Positions 13,321-25,174 of a stretch of 64,000 bases of DNA are shown here, piece by piece (position 1 is the stretch's first letter; the number at the start of each line of letters is the position of its first letter). This stretch comes from Hydractinia symbiolongicarpus. Lineage: Eukaryota > Cnidaria > Hydrozoa > Anthoathecata > Hydractiniidae. The DNA lies in assembly GCF_029227915.1 (NCBI RefSeq), contig NC_079875.1, positions 22,065,001-22,129,000 of the forward strand. The letters are read 5' to 3'. The notes under the pieces were generated by a model, which worked only from the letters and a program-made list of their open reading frames with translations, was not told the origin of the DNA and made no database searches. The position numbers and the translations under genes were made by a program.

Positions 13321-15630
13321 TCATACTTCTTGTTTCTCCTCGTAACTCACAGATTCAACGCTCTTTACCTCTAAGGGATACAATTTTTCAATTGGTCGCT
13401 TCATATAGTTAATGACTTTGGTATACGGCGTAAACACTTTAACTATAGCTGCACCGACGTTATTGTCCCTGCTCGTAATAAGGTACGTCACCTTTCTCAT
13501 ACGCCAATTGATGCGCTTCTTATCAGAATGAATAATGACTATTTCTCCAAGCTCAACAGAACGACTGTGACTTGGTCCTTGTGCGTGAAACTCTCTCAGA
13601 TTGGTTATGTATTCATTACAGAATCGATTCCAAAAATGCTCTTTTAAGATCTTTATGTACATCATTCGTTTTGAAAGTTTTGCCTTGCTATCAAGTTCGT
13701 CCGCATCTCCAGACTGAACACAAGGCCTGCATATGTTGCGACCATGCATTAAATGTGATGGAGTGAGCACCTCTTCGATGTCATCGTTATAGACGTATGT
13801 TAAAGGTCTACAGTTAAGAAGGCTTTCAACTTCGCATAGCACCGTTTAAAGTTCTTCATAAGATATACTACTTCGAAACAAGGCCTTTGTTAATGACCTT
13901 TTAACAGATTGAACCAAACGTTCCCAAAATCCGCCCCACCATGGGGCTGCTTCAACTATATATTCCCATTTTACGTTTAATTTAGATAACTCTTCACTTA
14001 ACCTAAGTTCTTCGTTTTTAAAGCACGTTGCGTTGTCGGAAATCATTAACGTAGGTATGCCGCGTCTGGCTATAAATCGTTTTAAAGTTCGTATAAACGA
14101 CGAGGCTGACTGATCGGGTACTACATCCAGATGGACTGCACGAGTAACAGCGCAGGTAAATAGTGCAACATGTACCGGAAACATTGCACTTTGATCTTCG
14201 TTAAATATAGGTTTGACCATGAGTGGTCCCAAGTAATCCACTCCTGTAGATTGAAATGGATAGCTTGCAGAAACACGAAAGGGGGGTAAGTTGGCAGATT
14301 CTGTAGACTTTTTACAGTAAACACATTTGTTTACAATAGCACGTACATATTTTCGACATTGCAGAATCCAATATTTTTCTCGAATGCGACAAAGCGTGTG
14401 TTTCACACCTGCATGAAAGGTTTGTTGGTGGACTCTTCGTATAATTAACGTTGATAGGTACGAGTCAACAGGCAACAAGATGGGATATTTAGAGTCGTAA
14501 GGCAAGTTGGCATGCAGGAGTCGTCCTTTGCAGCGGATGATGTCATCTTTGTCAATAAAAAGCCCAAGAGTATTATTTAACTGATTTAAACGGCTTGTTA
14601 AGTCCTTTTGACATGTTTTAACCCACAAAAGTTCTGCATGTTCGAGATCTTCAGTTGACAACAAGGTTTGTTTCGATACGTTACCATTAATTCGAGATTT
14701 TAGACAATCAATAAATTTAATCACGTAAGCTGTAACGCGCAAAAGTTTGTGCATTGAGCTGAATCGTTCGACGTCAAATATTCGTCGTAGGTTTACAGAT
14801 GTGGAGTTGACCCGTCCATGCTGCTGTTTCCGAGGGTTTCTTTCAGCGTTATATTGCTGAGCAAAAAGAGTCGAAGAAGGGGATGTGGAAGCAAAACCTG
14901 CGTTAGGGACCATCGCACAACAGCGCTCGCGCGCCATGAGTTCCTCTTTAAAGCAGTTCATTAAGTCGCCTATTTTCCATGTTCCCTGCGGCATTTTACG
15001 AGTAATATCAAGTTTAAAATCACCTAGTAGTTTATTCATTACAATAGAAATTAAGACTGGACCATACGCCTTGGATTCAACGTCAAGAGACTGAAGATTA
15101 CGGGTATGCACTTCTATCAAATCAAAAATTGTGCACAATTCTGTCGTATCACAACTTTTAGCAGGTGCGATATTGAGGAGCGCATCCATGTGAGCACTGA
15201 TAATAGTTTGAGTATCGCCAAATCTTTCCTTTAGAATTTTTACAGCCACCTTGTAATTGTCAGTTGTAAGCGCCAATCCTTGAAGGCTCAAACTAGCGCT
15301 TCCTTCAAGCAGTCCTTTTAAGTAATTAAATCTCGAAATATCATCAAGCATTTCGTTTGAGTGTATAGCGCTCTCAAATCCGTCCCAAAATGACTGGAAG
15401 CTTAAATTTTCTCATCTATTTTCATTTTCTATTTTCTCATCCAGATCCTTAAGAATGTTCATCTTTTCGTTAAGAATTTTCTCATTTGTCAAAAGTTCTT
15501 GTTCTAAGTTATGAAATGTGTCTGTCGTTACGTTTTGCTGCAAAATAGCATGTGTTTAAGAAAGACATTTTTTAGCGACTACTCTGTGCATAACAAGTGA
15601 TCTTTTCCATGTTTTAATTTGTTCTTCCAT
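13321..15630 (-). pseudogene. BEL/Pao Gag-integrase fusion frame with three in-frame stops
   Basis: One reading frame runs from an ATG at 15630 to a stop at 13321 without any frameshift. It is broken only by TAA (15556-15558), TGA (15412-15414) and TAA (13846-13848). The N-terminal part is Gag: FQSFWDGFESAIH and SRFNYLKGLLEGSASLSLQG are the DUF1759 signature. About 185 codons past 15351 the frame jumps to the region before integrase (ERFSSMHKLLRVTAYVIKF). Then come the integrase zinc-binding H2C2 segment (H..FHAG......CVYC), the rve core with D in GVDYLGPL, D in ISDNATCF and E in WWGGFWERLV, and the DUF5641 tail (SLLNCRPLTYV, then PSHLMHGR). Gag zinc knuckles, protease, RT and RNase H are absent. 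The precise in-frame joint suggests a deletion that might once have been translated. Confidence 0.85.
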
Positions 15631-15837
15631 CTTTGTGAAGGTTGTGAAAAAAAATTTATCCGGTAAAAAATGTCCAAGTAAGAAAAGTAAAACCACGAAT
15701 AACTAAACACGTGTTTGTAAAATATAAATCAACAACAATAAACTTTGGTAAAATCTCCAATCAACAAGAATAATCTTCTGTTTAATTTTAATCACTAAGA
15801 TTTCCTATATAATTATGAACTAGATTTTCTAAAAATT

Positions 15838-15855
15838 TCCCGGGTCGCGGCACCA
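15838..15855 (-). other. tRNA primer-binding site of the BEL/Pao element
   Basis: The plus strand reads TCCCGGGTCGCGGCACCA, the sequence of a tRNA 3' end with CCA. Its complement is therefore an 18-base primer site starting TGGTGCC, two bases inside the 5' LTR. I did not assign the tRNA species. Confidence 0.8.
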
Positions 15856-15857
15856 TT

Positions 15858-16000
15858 TGTTGGATCCCGGGAAAAGAATTACGATCAGACTGAATATTAA
15901 GTTTTCTTTCTCAAACATAAGGTTTCAACTATTATCTAGTTCACTACACACAAAATATATCCAAAGTGAGGGAGGCTCTCCACCAGAGAGATCTGACACA
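15858..16000 (-). repeat. BEL/Pao 5' LTR (right copy)
   Basis: 143-base direct repeat of the left LTR. It carries the 22-base segment (CTACACACAAAATATATCCAAA-like) missing from the other copy. Confidence 0.88.
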
Positions 16001-16912
16001 ACCCCTTCCAAATTTATTGATTCATTAATACATCGAAACCACTGTTGCCAGCCTCGTCGGCGACGAATTCTCACATATAAAAAAGGCAAAAATCCCTGGG
16101 GACGAGGGTTAACTTTTGCCTGTCGTCAAAGCTTGACGAAAAGAGTCAAAAACAGTTTTGCATTGCGATTACATTTCACATAACAGAATAAAGCAACCAT
16201 AAAAGGCTTCACATTGGATGATATATTATATCTATTTTTTATATTTCTCACCTCTCTTCTCTGAGTAAAGGAGTTATTTATAACGTCACGACCTGGACAT
16301 ATTCATCCTTTAGCGTAAACTACATTTTAAATGGATTTGAATCACAAACTCTCGAAAGGGATGTTGTTGTGTAACACAACTCCAATATGATGAAAGACAA
16401 TTCTTATCTTCAATGTTAAAATATGGATTTCTAATTTAAATTCACTAATTTACAAAAAAATTTTTTTTGGCTGATGTTGTATTGTTTAAGTGGCTAATAT
16501 GTAGTTTATCACGAACACACAATTTTCTTACTGTTGAAACCACGTGGGATCAATGTTGACAAGGTGACCAAGAAAGGTGACATTAAAATGGTAGCTATGC
16601 ATCATTGCAATATAAACAGTCGTTTCAAAAACAAGATAATCGTTTAACTAATTAGATAGTAGCTATAGCAACCAATTATAGTGTAAACAGAATTAAAATG
16701 TTGACAATAATAGATCGGCCATATCACAGTTGCAATGTATGATGGTCATTCAAAAGGAACCAATCAGGTGCGAAATATAAAGGAGAGAAGAAAAAGCAGA
16801 ATTTAACTATTTTGTTGAGAAAACTTCAAAGTTGAATATCTTGTACCATGTTGTTAGGGTAACTTAAGCTTTTAATATTTTATCACAAACTTTCTTTGGT
16901 CCAATAAAACTA
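16001..16912. other. Intergenic, no gene seen
   Basis: AT-rich sequence right of the retrotransposon with no recognisable exon or repeat apart from short A/T runs. Confidence 0.55.
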
Positions 16913-16985
16913 TCCTTATGTAGTGGTAGCGCATTCGGCTTCTAATCGGAAGGTTTCAAGTTCAAGTCCCCCTCCCTGCACTTCC
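16913..16985 (+). tRNA. tRNA-Arg(UCU)-like relic or SINE head
   Basis: TAGTGGTAGCGC resembles an A box and D arm. A foldable anticodon arm has TCT in a CTTCTAA loop, and AGTTCAAGTCC fits a B box. The T stem does not pair well, and no 5' acceptor strand matches the CCCCTCCC that follows, so a functional tRNA is unlikely. A tRNA-derived SINE or tRNA pseudogene fits better. Confidence 0.4.
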
Positions 16986-17359
16986 TGTTTCTTACTTATT
17001 TTTTTCTTCAAACAAGTAATTGTTAACTTTAATCACGAACACAATCAAACAATTTCTTTTTGGTTTTGGTTTTCAGTGTGTGTGGTAACTGGAGGTGACT
17101 ATTCTATAGTAAAAGAGCGGATTGTTTTGTTGCTAAAACATTTTGTAACGTATGTTTGAATATAACGTATGTAACGACGCAAAGTATGGTATGCATTATG
17201 GGTTCAAAATATGTTATTTTTAGAATATTGTATTTTCTTTAGTAATAAATTAAATGTCGTTTATTTTATATTTCATTCGAAGTCTTCATCGATGCGAGGA
17301 ATTTTAGTTCGACAGACAAACATTTTTTAAACATTTAAGCTTTCGAAATATTTTAAAAC

Positions 17360-17745
17360 CAAGTAATGTTTTTGAAAAAAAAAATGTTTTTACAACTTTT
17401 TTGAAAGAAATGTTTTTACAACGTGTTCTTGAAAGAAATGTTCTTACAACCTTCTTGAAAGAAATGTTCTTACAACCTTCTTGAAAGAAATGTTCTTACA
17501 ACCTTCTTGAAAGAAATGTTCTTACAACCTTCTTGAAAGAAATGTTCTTACAACGTGTTCTTGAAAGAAATGTTCTTACAACCTTCTTGAAAGAAATGTT
17601 CTTACAACCTTCTTGAAAGAAATGTTCTTACAACGTGTTCTTGAAAGAAATGTTCTTACAACGTGTTCTTGAAAGAAATGTTCTTACAACTTTCTTAAAA
17701 AAACCTCCTTACAACGTTCTTAAAAAAAATCTTCTCACAACGTTA
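17360..17745. repeat. Tandem array of a 26/28-bp unit
   Basis: At least eleven copies of CTTGAAAGAAATGTTCTTACAAC, each followed by either CTT (26-base period) or GTGTT (28-base period), with degenerate copies at both ends. The two spacings alternate irregularly (26,26,26,28,26,26,28,28), showing unequal expansion from mixed units. No coding frame runs through it. Confidence 0.85.
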
Positions 17746-17855
17746 AAATGTTTTGGCGGTATAAAATATTTATTCAAATTTTGGTTACTGATGGCTTAAC
17801 GTGAGTACTTGCTTAAACATCTCATACGCCTCATTTCTATGAAGTTATATGCGGG

Positions 17856-18277
17856 ACAATATTCGTGTATGGTTTTCATCGTGTCGTATCTTTCTTCTTG
17901 GTGAGGTTTTCTTTGACTTGTGATAGTTTTCATCGTGTCGTATATTTCGTCGTGGCGTATTACTCATGTTAGTGTGATCTCATGTTTCGTCGTGTCGTTT
18001 GTCACTTTGTTGGGTATTTCACTTTGTGGCGGAATAGTTATGTTTTTTTACACGGAATTACTAATTTCGTGAAGCATAAAAAAAAAGCATAAAAATACGC
18101 CACGAAGTGAAATACACCGCACAAAGTGAAATACGCCGCGACGAACACAAATACGACTAGACGAAACGTGAAATCACCCCACGAAGAAAGATACGACGCA
18201 ACAAAAACCACACCACAAGAAAGATACGACACGACGAAAAGCATTTACGACGCGACGAAAACCATACACGAATATTG
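17856..18277. mobile_element. Fold-back element with CGACGAAA-rich arms
   Basis: The left arm begins GACAATATTCGTGTATGG and continues TTTTCATCGTGTCGTATCTTTCTT. The right arm ends with the reverse complement (CCATACACGAATATTGTC at about 18261-18278). Each arm is made of repeated TTTCRTCGTG / CACGACGAAA and CACTTTGTGGCG motifs, so the whole 420 bases can fold on itself. Short coding-looking frames across it are by-products of the repeats. Its right end touches the mini-Helitron at 18278. Confidence 0.65.
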
Positions 18278-18386
18278 TCTATATTATAATGCCCATATAC
18301 GTCTGTCCGTCCGTCCGTCTGTCTGTCACGCAAAATGATAGCTGCGACGGTCGAACCCGTGGATTTTTCCACGGGCTAACGACTAG
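18278..18386 (+). mobile_element. Mini-Helitron (109 bp)
   Basis: It begins TCTATATTATAATGCCC, fitting the Helitron 5' TC-TMTAYTA-type end. It contains a CTGTCCGTCCGTCCGTCTGTCTGTC tract and ends with a hairpin (CCCGTGGA/TCCACGGG) eleven bases before a terminal CTAG followed by T. These are the hallmarks of a Helitron 3' end. There is no coding capacity. The same termini recur at 45.6-45.9, 58.78 and 62.4 kb. Confidence 0.75.
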
Positions 18387-20283
18387 TCCCATATATAACT
18401 ACATACATTTCCAGGACAATATAGTGCTTCTTTTCAGCCCGTCCAAGTTCTCTAACGGACTTAATGATTCAGCTACGGATATAGTTTTTTTGTTGCTAGA
18501 GCGGGAAGAAGAGTGCTGGGAAATAGGGTACGAAGATATAGTGCAAATTGATAGATAAATTTTTGTAGCCAAAGTTGATATGCGGGACAAATGCTGTAGA
18601 CCATAGTCACATAAACATATTGCTACAGTTTACCAACCAACGACCAAAGACCTTTGAACAAGATTCCAATTTGATTTTTCTCTCCTAATCCAAAATCTAA
18701 TTGGTTTAGGATATTTTTCTTTCTTATCTTCTAGACATTTTAAAATAATCCAAAATTAAATTACTAATTTCAAAATTGTTTTCTTTCTGCATGAACCAAG
18801 TAAACAACTTTGAGTAAACTCGTTTAAAGTTTTTATACGAACTTTTAATTTGGAAAAGAGTTAGCCAATCTTGTCTGCATGGCCGGTTGATTTTACCGAC
18901 CATCGTCAGGTCGAAGTTGAACAACCATAGTTCCAAGTCGGATTTCTACAGGGCGAATTGTGAATTCGAAGACGAATTTGCTACGAAATATCTTTTTATT
19001 CCAGCGAGTGAAAAAAAAAACATGGTAAAAAAAGCGGCGAATTTAAAATACTGGATGTAAACACGAAAAAAGCGTTAAAAACAAAACATTTTGAATTTTC
19101 TCCTGTAATAAAATTACCCAAAAATAAACACTAATAATTGTATTCTGATTGGTTAAAAGTTTACAGCACAATAATTCCAAAAAAGTAGGAACTGTTTCTA
19201 TTTTTCGGCGAAGTGAAACCAAAACAAAAAAAGCTGCGCATGTTCAGATACAACTCTGCTCGTTGAAATCCGCCTTTACACGTTCCAAAAAAAGAAGGAT
19301 GTCGAAAAAATAAAATTTCACACCACTAATATGTGTCATCCTTCAACTGAAACAACAACTTTGACTTGTTGAAAGACTTCATAGCTGTTCTTTGAAAACC
19401 TGTATTTGACATGCGCATGAATAGAACAGTGATTGCTTGTTGCTAGGGCGTTGGTTTAAAAAAATGTAAACAGAGAATTATTTCAGGTAAGATAAAAAAA
19501 GTTAAATTGGCGGTCGACTTGAAATCACACAAAAATGTAATCGATTACTTTGTATTTTGTTCCCAATGTGAAACAAGAGAATGTTTTACAAGAAGTTCCT
19601 TAGTTCCACTATAAAGCCTGTAACCGAGTTTGGTCTTGCATAGTTAGCTTGTTGGAGTTAATGATGTCATTAAACATTTTTCATAATATTCCGCGTCGTC
19701 CGTGCCAAGTATTCTTGGCAGAAGAAAAAACACGAAGTACTTTTCATTTCCGGAGATCAGACGAAATATGAAATTTTCGTTTGTTCGCAAACAAATTGTT
19801 ACGGGGTTTAATCAATTAAACAGATAAAAACAGCTTTTTCATAGAAAAATATTTCTTTTGTGTTTTCTCAACAAAACAATTTATTTTTTTACATCGCTAT
19901 TTGACTTTTTTTTTTTACGAACATATAACTACTTCGTTTTATCTACATTTTATAAATTATCATTTTTCTCTCCTTTCCGAAAAATATAAAATACACATGT
20001 AAAAAGGGAGAGAGAGGGGCCATGTTATATATAACAATATCTACAACTATATAAAATAGAATAACAAAAAGGGCAAAATATAATAGCTACATTTACATAT
20101 GTACAATTAACTACTTATCTAACTTCACCCCGGAATTTCTCGATAAATCGACACAAAATGATAAAATCCTTTTCAAGTATCTGTTATGAGACGGGTGTTT
20201 TTTGGCGTATAAAAACATACGAAAACCTTACTAAATTTTTAAATTAGTTTAAAATGAAAATTAGTTCATAAATATCTTTGAGT
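18387..20283. other. Intergenic between mini-Helitron and HES 3' UTR
   Basis: No gene recognised. The frame ending at 18558 (FSPSKFSNGLNDSATDIVFL) has a coding-like look but no family or splice context. From about 19850 to 20283 the sequence is very AT-rich with TATATA and ATTTA-type motifs on the HES gene's strand, and probably includes its 3' UTR. The phrase ATATGCGGGACAA occurs at both about 17848 and 18582, flanking the fold-back/Helitron pair. Confidence 0.45.
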
Positions 20284-22133
20284 TCACCATGGCCTCCAAA
20301 CATTTGATGCTTGTGTAGATCGTGACTTATGTTTCTGTGCAACGTGCTCGGTACAATATGTAATTTGTTGTTTAGGTGTTGGTCGTAAAACTGTTCTAAT
20401 TGCTACCGTTTCAGGGATAGTATTATATCCGCCATGTTCGTTATGATGAATATTAGGGAGAAGTGTATTCCGCGGTGTTACCATAGGAACAGCAACATGT
20501 CGGGACGATGGGTTAAATATAGTTGAAATACAAGATTTAGACGTTATGCCGCCCGTTGGACTGGGTATCGGACTTCTTGAAGTGTTAGAAAAAGTTGGAC
20601 TTGGTGGAGGAGACGGAATTTTTTCTTCTGGTCGGCAGTTTAACGCAAGGTTAGACAGGATTCGACATTTCATTATATGGTCAATTCCTTCCATAGTCAT
20701 GATGCTTTGGTACATCTCTTTCGTACATTCACTATATCCTGCTCTGTAGACAGACGAGTAGTCATCTGGAAAGAAAAGAGGAAAACGTTAAACATTATGC
20801 TAATATAACATAGGAGGAGTGCATGTCTTCTCCTATGGTGACAGAAAAAGCAGAGGAAAAGGAACTCAAATTTTCAAATAAATGGAGGAGATTAGGTTTC
20901 CACCATTGGTATTTATAGCATTAAAGGGGAGGATTTTTCGGGAGACTTCATAACAGCCTGTTTAGTTTACTTATAAACAAAACATGACGTAACAATGCAT
21001 CCGTTGTGTTGAAAATCGCCTGGGAAAGTTAAAAACGTGTATTTGATTTGTCTTGTTGTGGAATGTTAACAGAATAGTCGTATTGTAAAAATTATAAAAG
21101 ATAGGTCAATATAGGAAGTTTAGTGTGCTGCGCGAACTGTAAACTTTGATTAAATGAACTATTAACACGCACAGCATAACGGTATAGCTAACTACAAAGG
21201 AATCAGTGTTTTGTCTCCCACTCATGTGTATAAGCAAGAGGTCGTAAATTTACTCGTAACGGCTGTAAAATCCTTACCTTTTCGTTTATCGACACATTGC
21301 GATTTCAAAAATTGGACAGTCATATCCAGAATATCGACCTTCTCCATTTTTGCATATTTTGAAACCTGCATAAAAAAAAAGTTTATTACAATTTAGATTT
21401 TGTTCTTTGTTTTATCATTTCTTTTATTTCTGAGGCTTGTCCGAGGTTCATACAAAGATTTACCACCTGTGGGAACGCATGCGGTCGGACTGGTAATTTT
21501 ATCGGCATGCTTTTGCAAATACGACAAGTTGCTCACATGGGGAAATAATTTGAACATGATTTTTCACGCCAGGCAGAAAAATTTGCACGTGTTGCCTAGG
21601 CGTGACAAAAAATCTCCCTCTTTATATGTGATTCCACGTGAGGGTGACTTTCACACCGAATAACCCTGAAGATGTTGTAAAAATTCTATAGACTGTAATT
21701 TCAAATTCTTTTGTAGTTTTAATTTTCCGCTTCACACTTTTTTTAATTACACAGTCAGCGAGAAAAATATTTTTTTTACAAAGGTGCTATTTTTTTATTA
21801 TTACATTTTTTAAATACAATTTGATGCTTAAAAATGGCGGCTGATGATCACAAAGACACCATGTTAGAAAGATTGACTTAGTAAAAGGTATGCTTACATC
21901 CTTATTGAGTGACGAGAGGACCAAATTCTTTAAATCTGACAAACTATCATTTATTTTTGCTCTTCTTTTGCGTTCAAGCAGCGGCTTGTTGGCCTAAAAT
22001 AAACAAAAAACAAAGATATTTACAAAAAAAATAAAAAAATATTTATACATATTCCAGGTATTTTTTTTTAAGGTAGCAGGAAAATACTTACTCTTCGCTT
22101 CTCTTTAAGAGGATGTCGTTCAACTAGTTCCAT
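20284..22133 (-). CDS. HES: Hairy/Enhancer-of-split (HES) bHLH-Orange repressor
   Basis: HES proteins are nuclear DNA-binding repressors, usual targets of Notch signalling, that recruit Groucho through a C-terminal WRPW. Four exons on the minus strand join in frame: 22133-22092 (ATG start), 21993-21898, 21365-21278 and 20765-20284, predicting 235 residues. Exons 1-2 give a basic region with the family proline (NKPLLERKRRAKINDSLSDL) and helix 1. Exon 3 gives the loop and helix 2 (YAKMEKVDILDMTVQFLKSQ). Exon 4 starts with the Orange domain (VYRAGYSECTKEMYQSI), continues with a serine/proline-rich linker (EEKIPSPPPSPTFS) and ends exactly WRPW-stop. Donor sites are GTAAGT, GTAAGC and GTAAGG. No break is seen; the gene looks intact. 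The orthologue number (HES1 or other) cannot be settled from sequence alone. Confidence 0.95.
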
Positions 22134-22260
22134 ATTTTCCGTTTATCCAAAAAGAAAATTAAATTTTTATATGTTCGTTCTATGTCTTCACTCGTTGGCA
22201 GTGCCAGACTCTACTAACGGTAAATAAGCCAGCTATCTTTAAACCCGAAACGGTGAAGCA

Positions 22261-22316
22261 GGCGCGTGCCCACTAAAGTCAAGCCTATTGTTCTGTCGTG
22301 GGAAAGAATTTCCCAT
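22261..22316 (-). promoter_or_regulatory. Candidate Su(H)/RBPJ and Hairy class C sites upstream of HES
   Basis: On the plus strand 22297-22304 is CGTGGGAA, an exact YGTGRGAA Su(H)/RBPJ site, with a mirrored TTCCCA six bases on (22310-22315). At 22261-22270 the opposite strand reads GGCACGCGCC, the class C site bound by Hairy/E(spl) proteins. A second copy of the core (GCACGCGCC) lies at 22401-22409. All are within 280 bases upstream of the HES ATG. Inverted CCAAT (ATTGG) motifs follow at about 22382 and 22467. Binding is inferred from motif match and position only. Confidence 0.5.
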
Positions 22317-22419
22317 TTTAAACCATCATAGATAATAATCATTTATGATTTCATGTAACACCGTGAGAATGAACCATTCTGATTGGCTAATACGGATATC
22401 GGCGCGTGCAGCTCTGTTG

Positions 22420-25174
22420 TTTTATTATCATAACAATCAGTTATGCTGTGGGAACGCTTAAATGTGATTGGCCCGTCAAATTTAGCTTGTATTACGTTTG
22501 AAAAGATCACAGACATTGAGGACAATAGATCAAATTGTAGTACACAATGCATGATAATATTTTTGTCTAATCTGCTTCGCACAAATTTTCGAGTTTATTG
22601 TTTTATGTTTTTTCAAAAATGTTTTTGTTGTTATACATAAGCAAATAGGTTGTTGCTAAAAATGGATCAAGACTCATACAACCAAAACTTTTTTCACATC
22701 GTTAAAAGAGAAAGAACTCGCGTGTCGCAATGGATGCTAAGGGGTGTCTTGTTGCTTGTGAAAAAAAGTTTTTTAATACTTCCGGAGATGTGATGTATTG
22801 TTAGGATAGTTGCTCCAAACTTGTCCGCTTTAAAATATGATTTCATTTTATGCTGGAGTTTTAGGAGTTTATTGGCAGAGTTAGATATAAACCTGATTTC
22901 ATTAATAAATTATTTCCCGAACTTGTCAGTCACTCAGTCAGTCTAGCCAGCAATCCATCCACTCAGACCTTCCTACCCTCCTCAACCCCTCCATCACAAA
23001 TCACGACCACAGTCAAAGTAGAAAGATATACATGCAAAAAGTGAATCACCTTCTTATTTAATATTTTTTCAAACTTTTCATTAAAAAACCGTCAACAACA
23101 ACAAGTTTCTGACGATTCCAGAACGTCAACAAACGAAACCAAGCCAAACAAACAAACAAACAAACAAACAAACAAACATTTGACTTGGTATAAAACTCGT
23201 GCATTGGGCTTATAACAACAACAAAAACACACGATGGGTTCAAGTTTCCATGCACAATGATTCATGGCCAAAGGCCGTGAGAAAATTCGTCGAAGGATTA
23301 TGCGAACAAAAGAACATATATGAACGAATTAAGTCAACACAACAGGAATAGTAGAGGCTCATTAATTAACGAACGCGATGGTAAAACAATATATTGTTTA
23401 CAATAAAAGAATTTCAAATTTTCTTTCATGTATCGTCATACAGATAACACCCTATATAAAATATCTGCTTTCAAAATTTAATGTCTGCTTTCAAAATGTA
23501 ATGTCTGTTTTCACTTTAATGTTTTTTTTTTGCAAGCAAACATTATAACAGATGGTGTTTTTAAATCGAGGATATAACTTTCCCATCATGAAACAACATA
23601 AAGAAGAAGCGGGAAAACATTTTGGGAGATTGTTACATCACAGTAGCTAGCGATGAAAAAAGCGTGTTACATCATGCGTGTCAATAATAACTCTTTGTTT
23701 TTGTCATGTGCTTAACAAGTTATGGTCACGTTGGCAATCTGCTAAAAGTCACTAGCAGCGGGGTTATTTAAAAAACAAACGACTTTTTACCAAACTTTTC
23801 TCCATGCCCATGAATGGATATTGTGTGCCTGTATGAATCATATGTTGTGATGCTTTCATGCAGAATGATAAGAAAGGTAGCAAACTCGTCTCCAGAGCTT
23901 CTTGGGCTTTCTTTAAGTAAGTTGAAGATTCCGTCCAAGTTAAAAAAACTGGGGATAAGGTTGATTGTTTTACGAAAGGATAATACCGAATAGAAAAGTA
24001 AAAACGGATGAAATTTATAATAATAAAATTAATATTTCGAACAAGGTAGAATTTTTCAAAAAATAAAAATAAATCTTTGGCAAGATAAAAAGTTATGTGG
24101 TCAATGACAGTTAGTATTGTATGTTAAGATGCCTCGCTTATTAGCTATGTCTCATTCATTAGGCATGTCTTACCACAACTCGCTAATCTTTCATTTCCTT
24201 CGTAGCTATTACATTATTTTCTTTAATTGTTAGCTTCTTCTCCTCATGAGGATTTACGTCAAGTGTTTAAACCAATCCCTTTGTTTTTTAAAAACGCTTT
24301 TTTGACATTTCAAAGTAGGATTTTTATTTTTTTAAAGTGAATTTCTGCATTTTATATATTTAAAATCATAAGAAATATTTTAATAATTTCCAACTTTGTC
24401 CTGTTTTGTTTCTTATACCTGCAAGATTTATGGACAAGTGAAGGTTTTCAGATTAAACTTGGAAGGCTAAAGTAATTCGTGAGAAAATTTCTCACTCAAT
24501 TTAACATCAACGTGTGTAATGTAAAATTTTTATCACGAACCAAACTTTCTTAATTTGAGGCTGATCCTATCATGTCCGTTTAACTATACCATTATATAGA
24601 ACATGGCTTCTCCAGTCGGTATCACGCCTTGCTTTGAAGCAGACTCGAAATAGGATTAAAAAAGCCATCGAAACATCGAAAGTTGTTGCAGTATGACACG
24701 GAAATATTTTTTGCATTTGACAAAAATTAGATTAAAATCATTGATGGGGAAGATCTGTGGTCGCACGTCAAATGTAAAAATGTACTTTCTGTAACCGTAG
24801 TTCCTTATTTCTACCACTGGATGTGGAGGATGTCAGATAACATATGGAAAGTCAACTGTTTAAAAAAACTCCCGTTTTTAATGCAAAGCCTGAAAAATTC
24901 AACCTCGTGCCGAGGGCTTCTTTTCACTTTTTATACGAAAGAAAAGCAAAAAGGATTCCTGGGGGAATAGTTGCTAAAATTTGAACTGAGTCTCATAGAT
25001 AGACCAGAATGTGTTGCGATTTAAATTAAAATATTTATTCCCATCTTAAGACAAGCATAGAAAAAAATCCAAGATGGGTATATGTAAAGCCAAATAAGAG
25101 TTCTTAGATCTTTCACAGGAAAATGCTTTTGTTTTTATTTCTAAACACGGTTTCTATGGTGACGCTCATAAAAA
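22420..25174. other. Intergenic, no gene seen
   Basis: AT-rich with no recognisable exon. It contains a CAAA microsatellite at 23145-23178. Confidence 0.55.
23145..23178. repeat. (CAAA)n microsatellite
   Basis: Eight uninterrupted CAAA units. Confidence 0.95.

Larger units (their letters stand above)
13015..16000 (-). mobile_element. BEL/Pao LTR retrotransposon, internally deleted
   Basis: A complete but shortened element of 2,986 bases. The two LTRs are direct repeats at 13015-13136 and 15858-16000. Read on the minus strand they begin TGTGTCAGATC and end GGATCCAACA, the TG...CA rule. The left copy lacks 22 bases present in the right. Inside the 5' LTR (right side) a primer-binding site starts two bases in; before the 3' LTR is a purine tract. 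The internal region of 2.7 kb is less than half of a typical BEL/Pao interior. It encodes Gag joined directly to integrase, with protease, reverse transcriptase and RNase H missing. Flanks (ACC/ACC) do not give a clean 5-bp target duplication. It could move only with help from an intact relative. Confidence 0.88.

Noticed and set aside
12966-13412. 148-residue forward frame
   Set aside because: Runs antisense through the LTR and the integrase tail of the BEL/Pao element.
15857-16183. 108-residue forward frame
   Set aside because: Starts inside the LTR; shares its first residues with the frame at the other LTR only because of the repeat.
16913-16985. Functional tRNA-Arg gene
   Set aside because: Acceptor strand and T stem do not pair; kept only as a tRNA-like relic.
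18038-18372. Overlapping frames on both strands
   Set aside because: Created by the CGACGAAA repeats of the fold-back element and the GTCC repeats of the mini-Helitron.
23058-23255. CRISPR-like or coding repeat
   Set aside because: Only a CAAA microsatellite; no spacer-repeat structure anywhere in the window.
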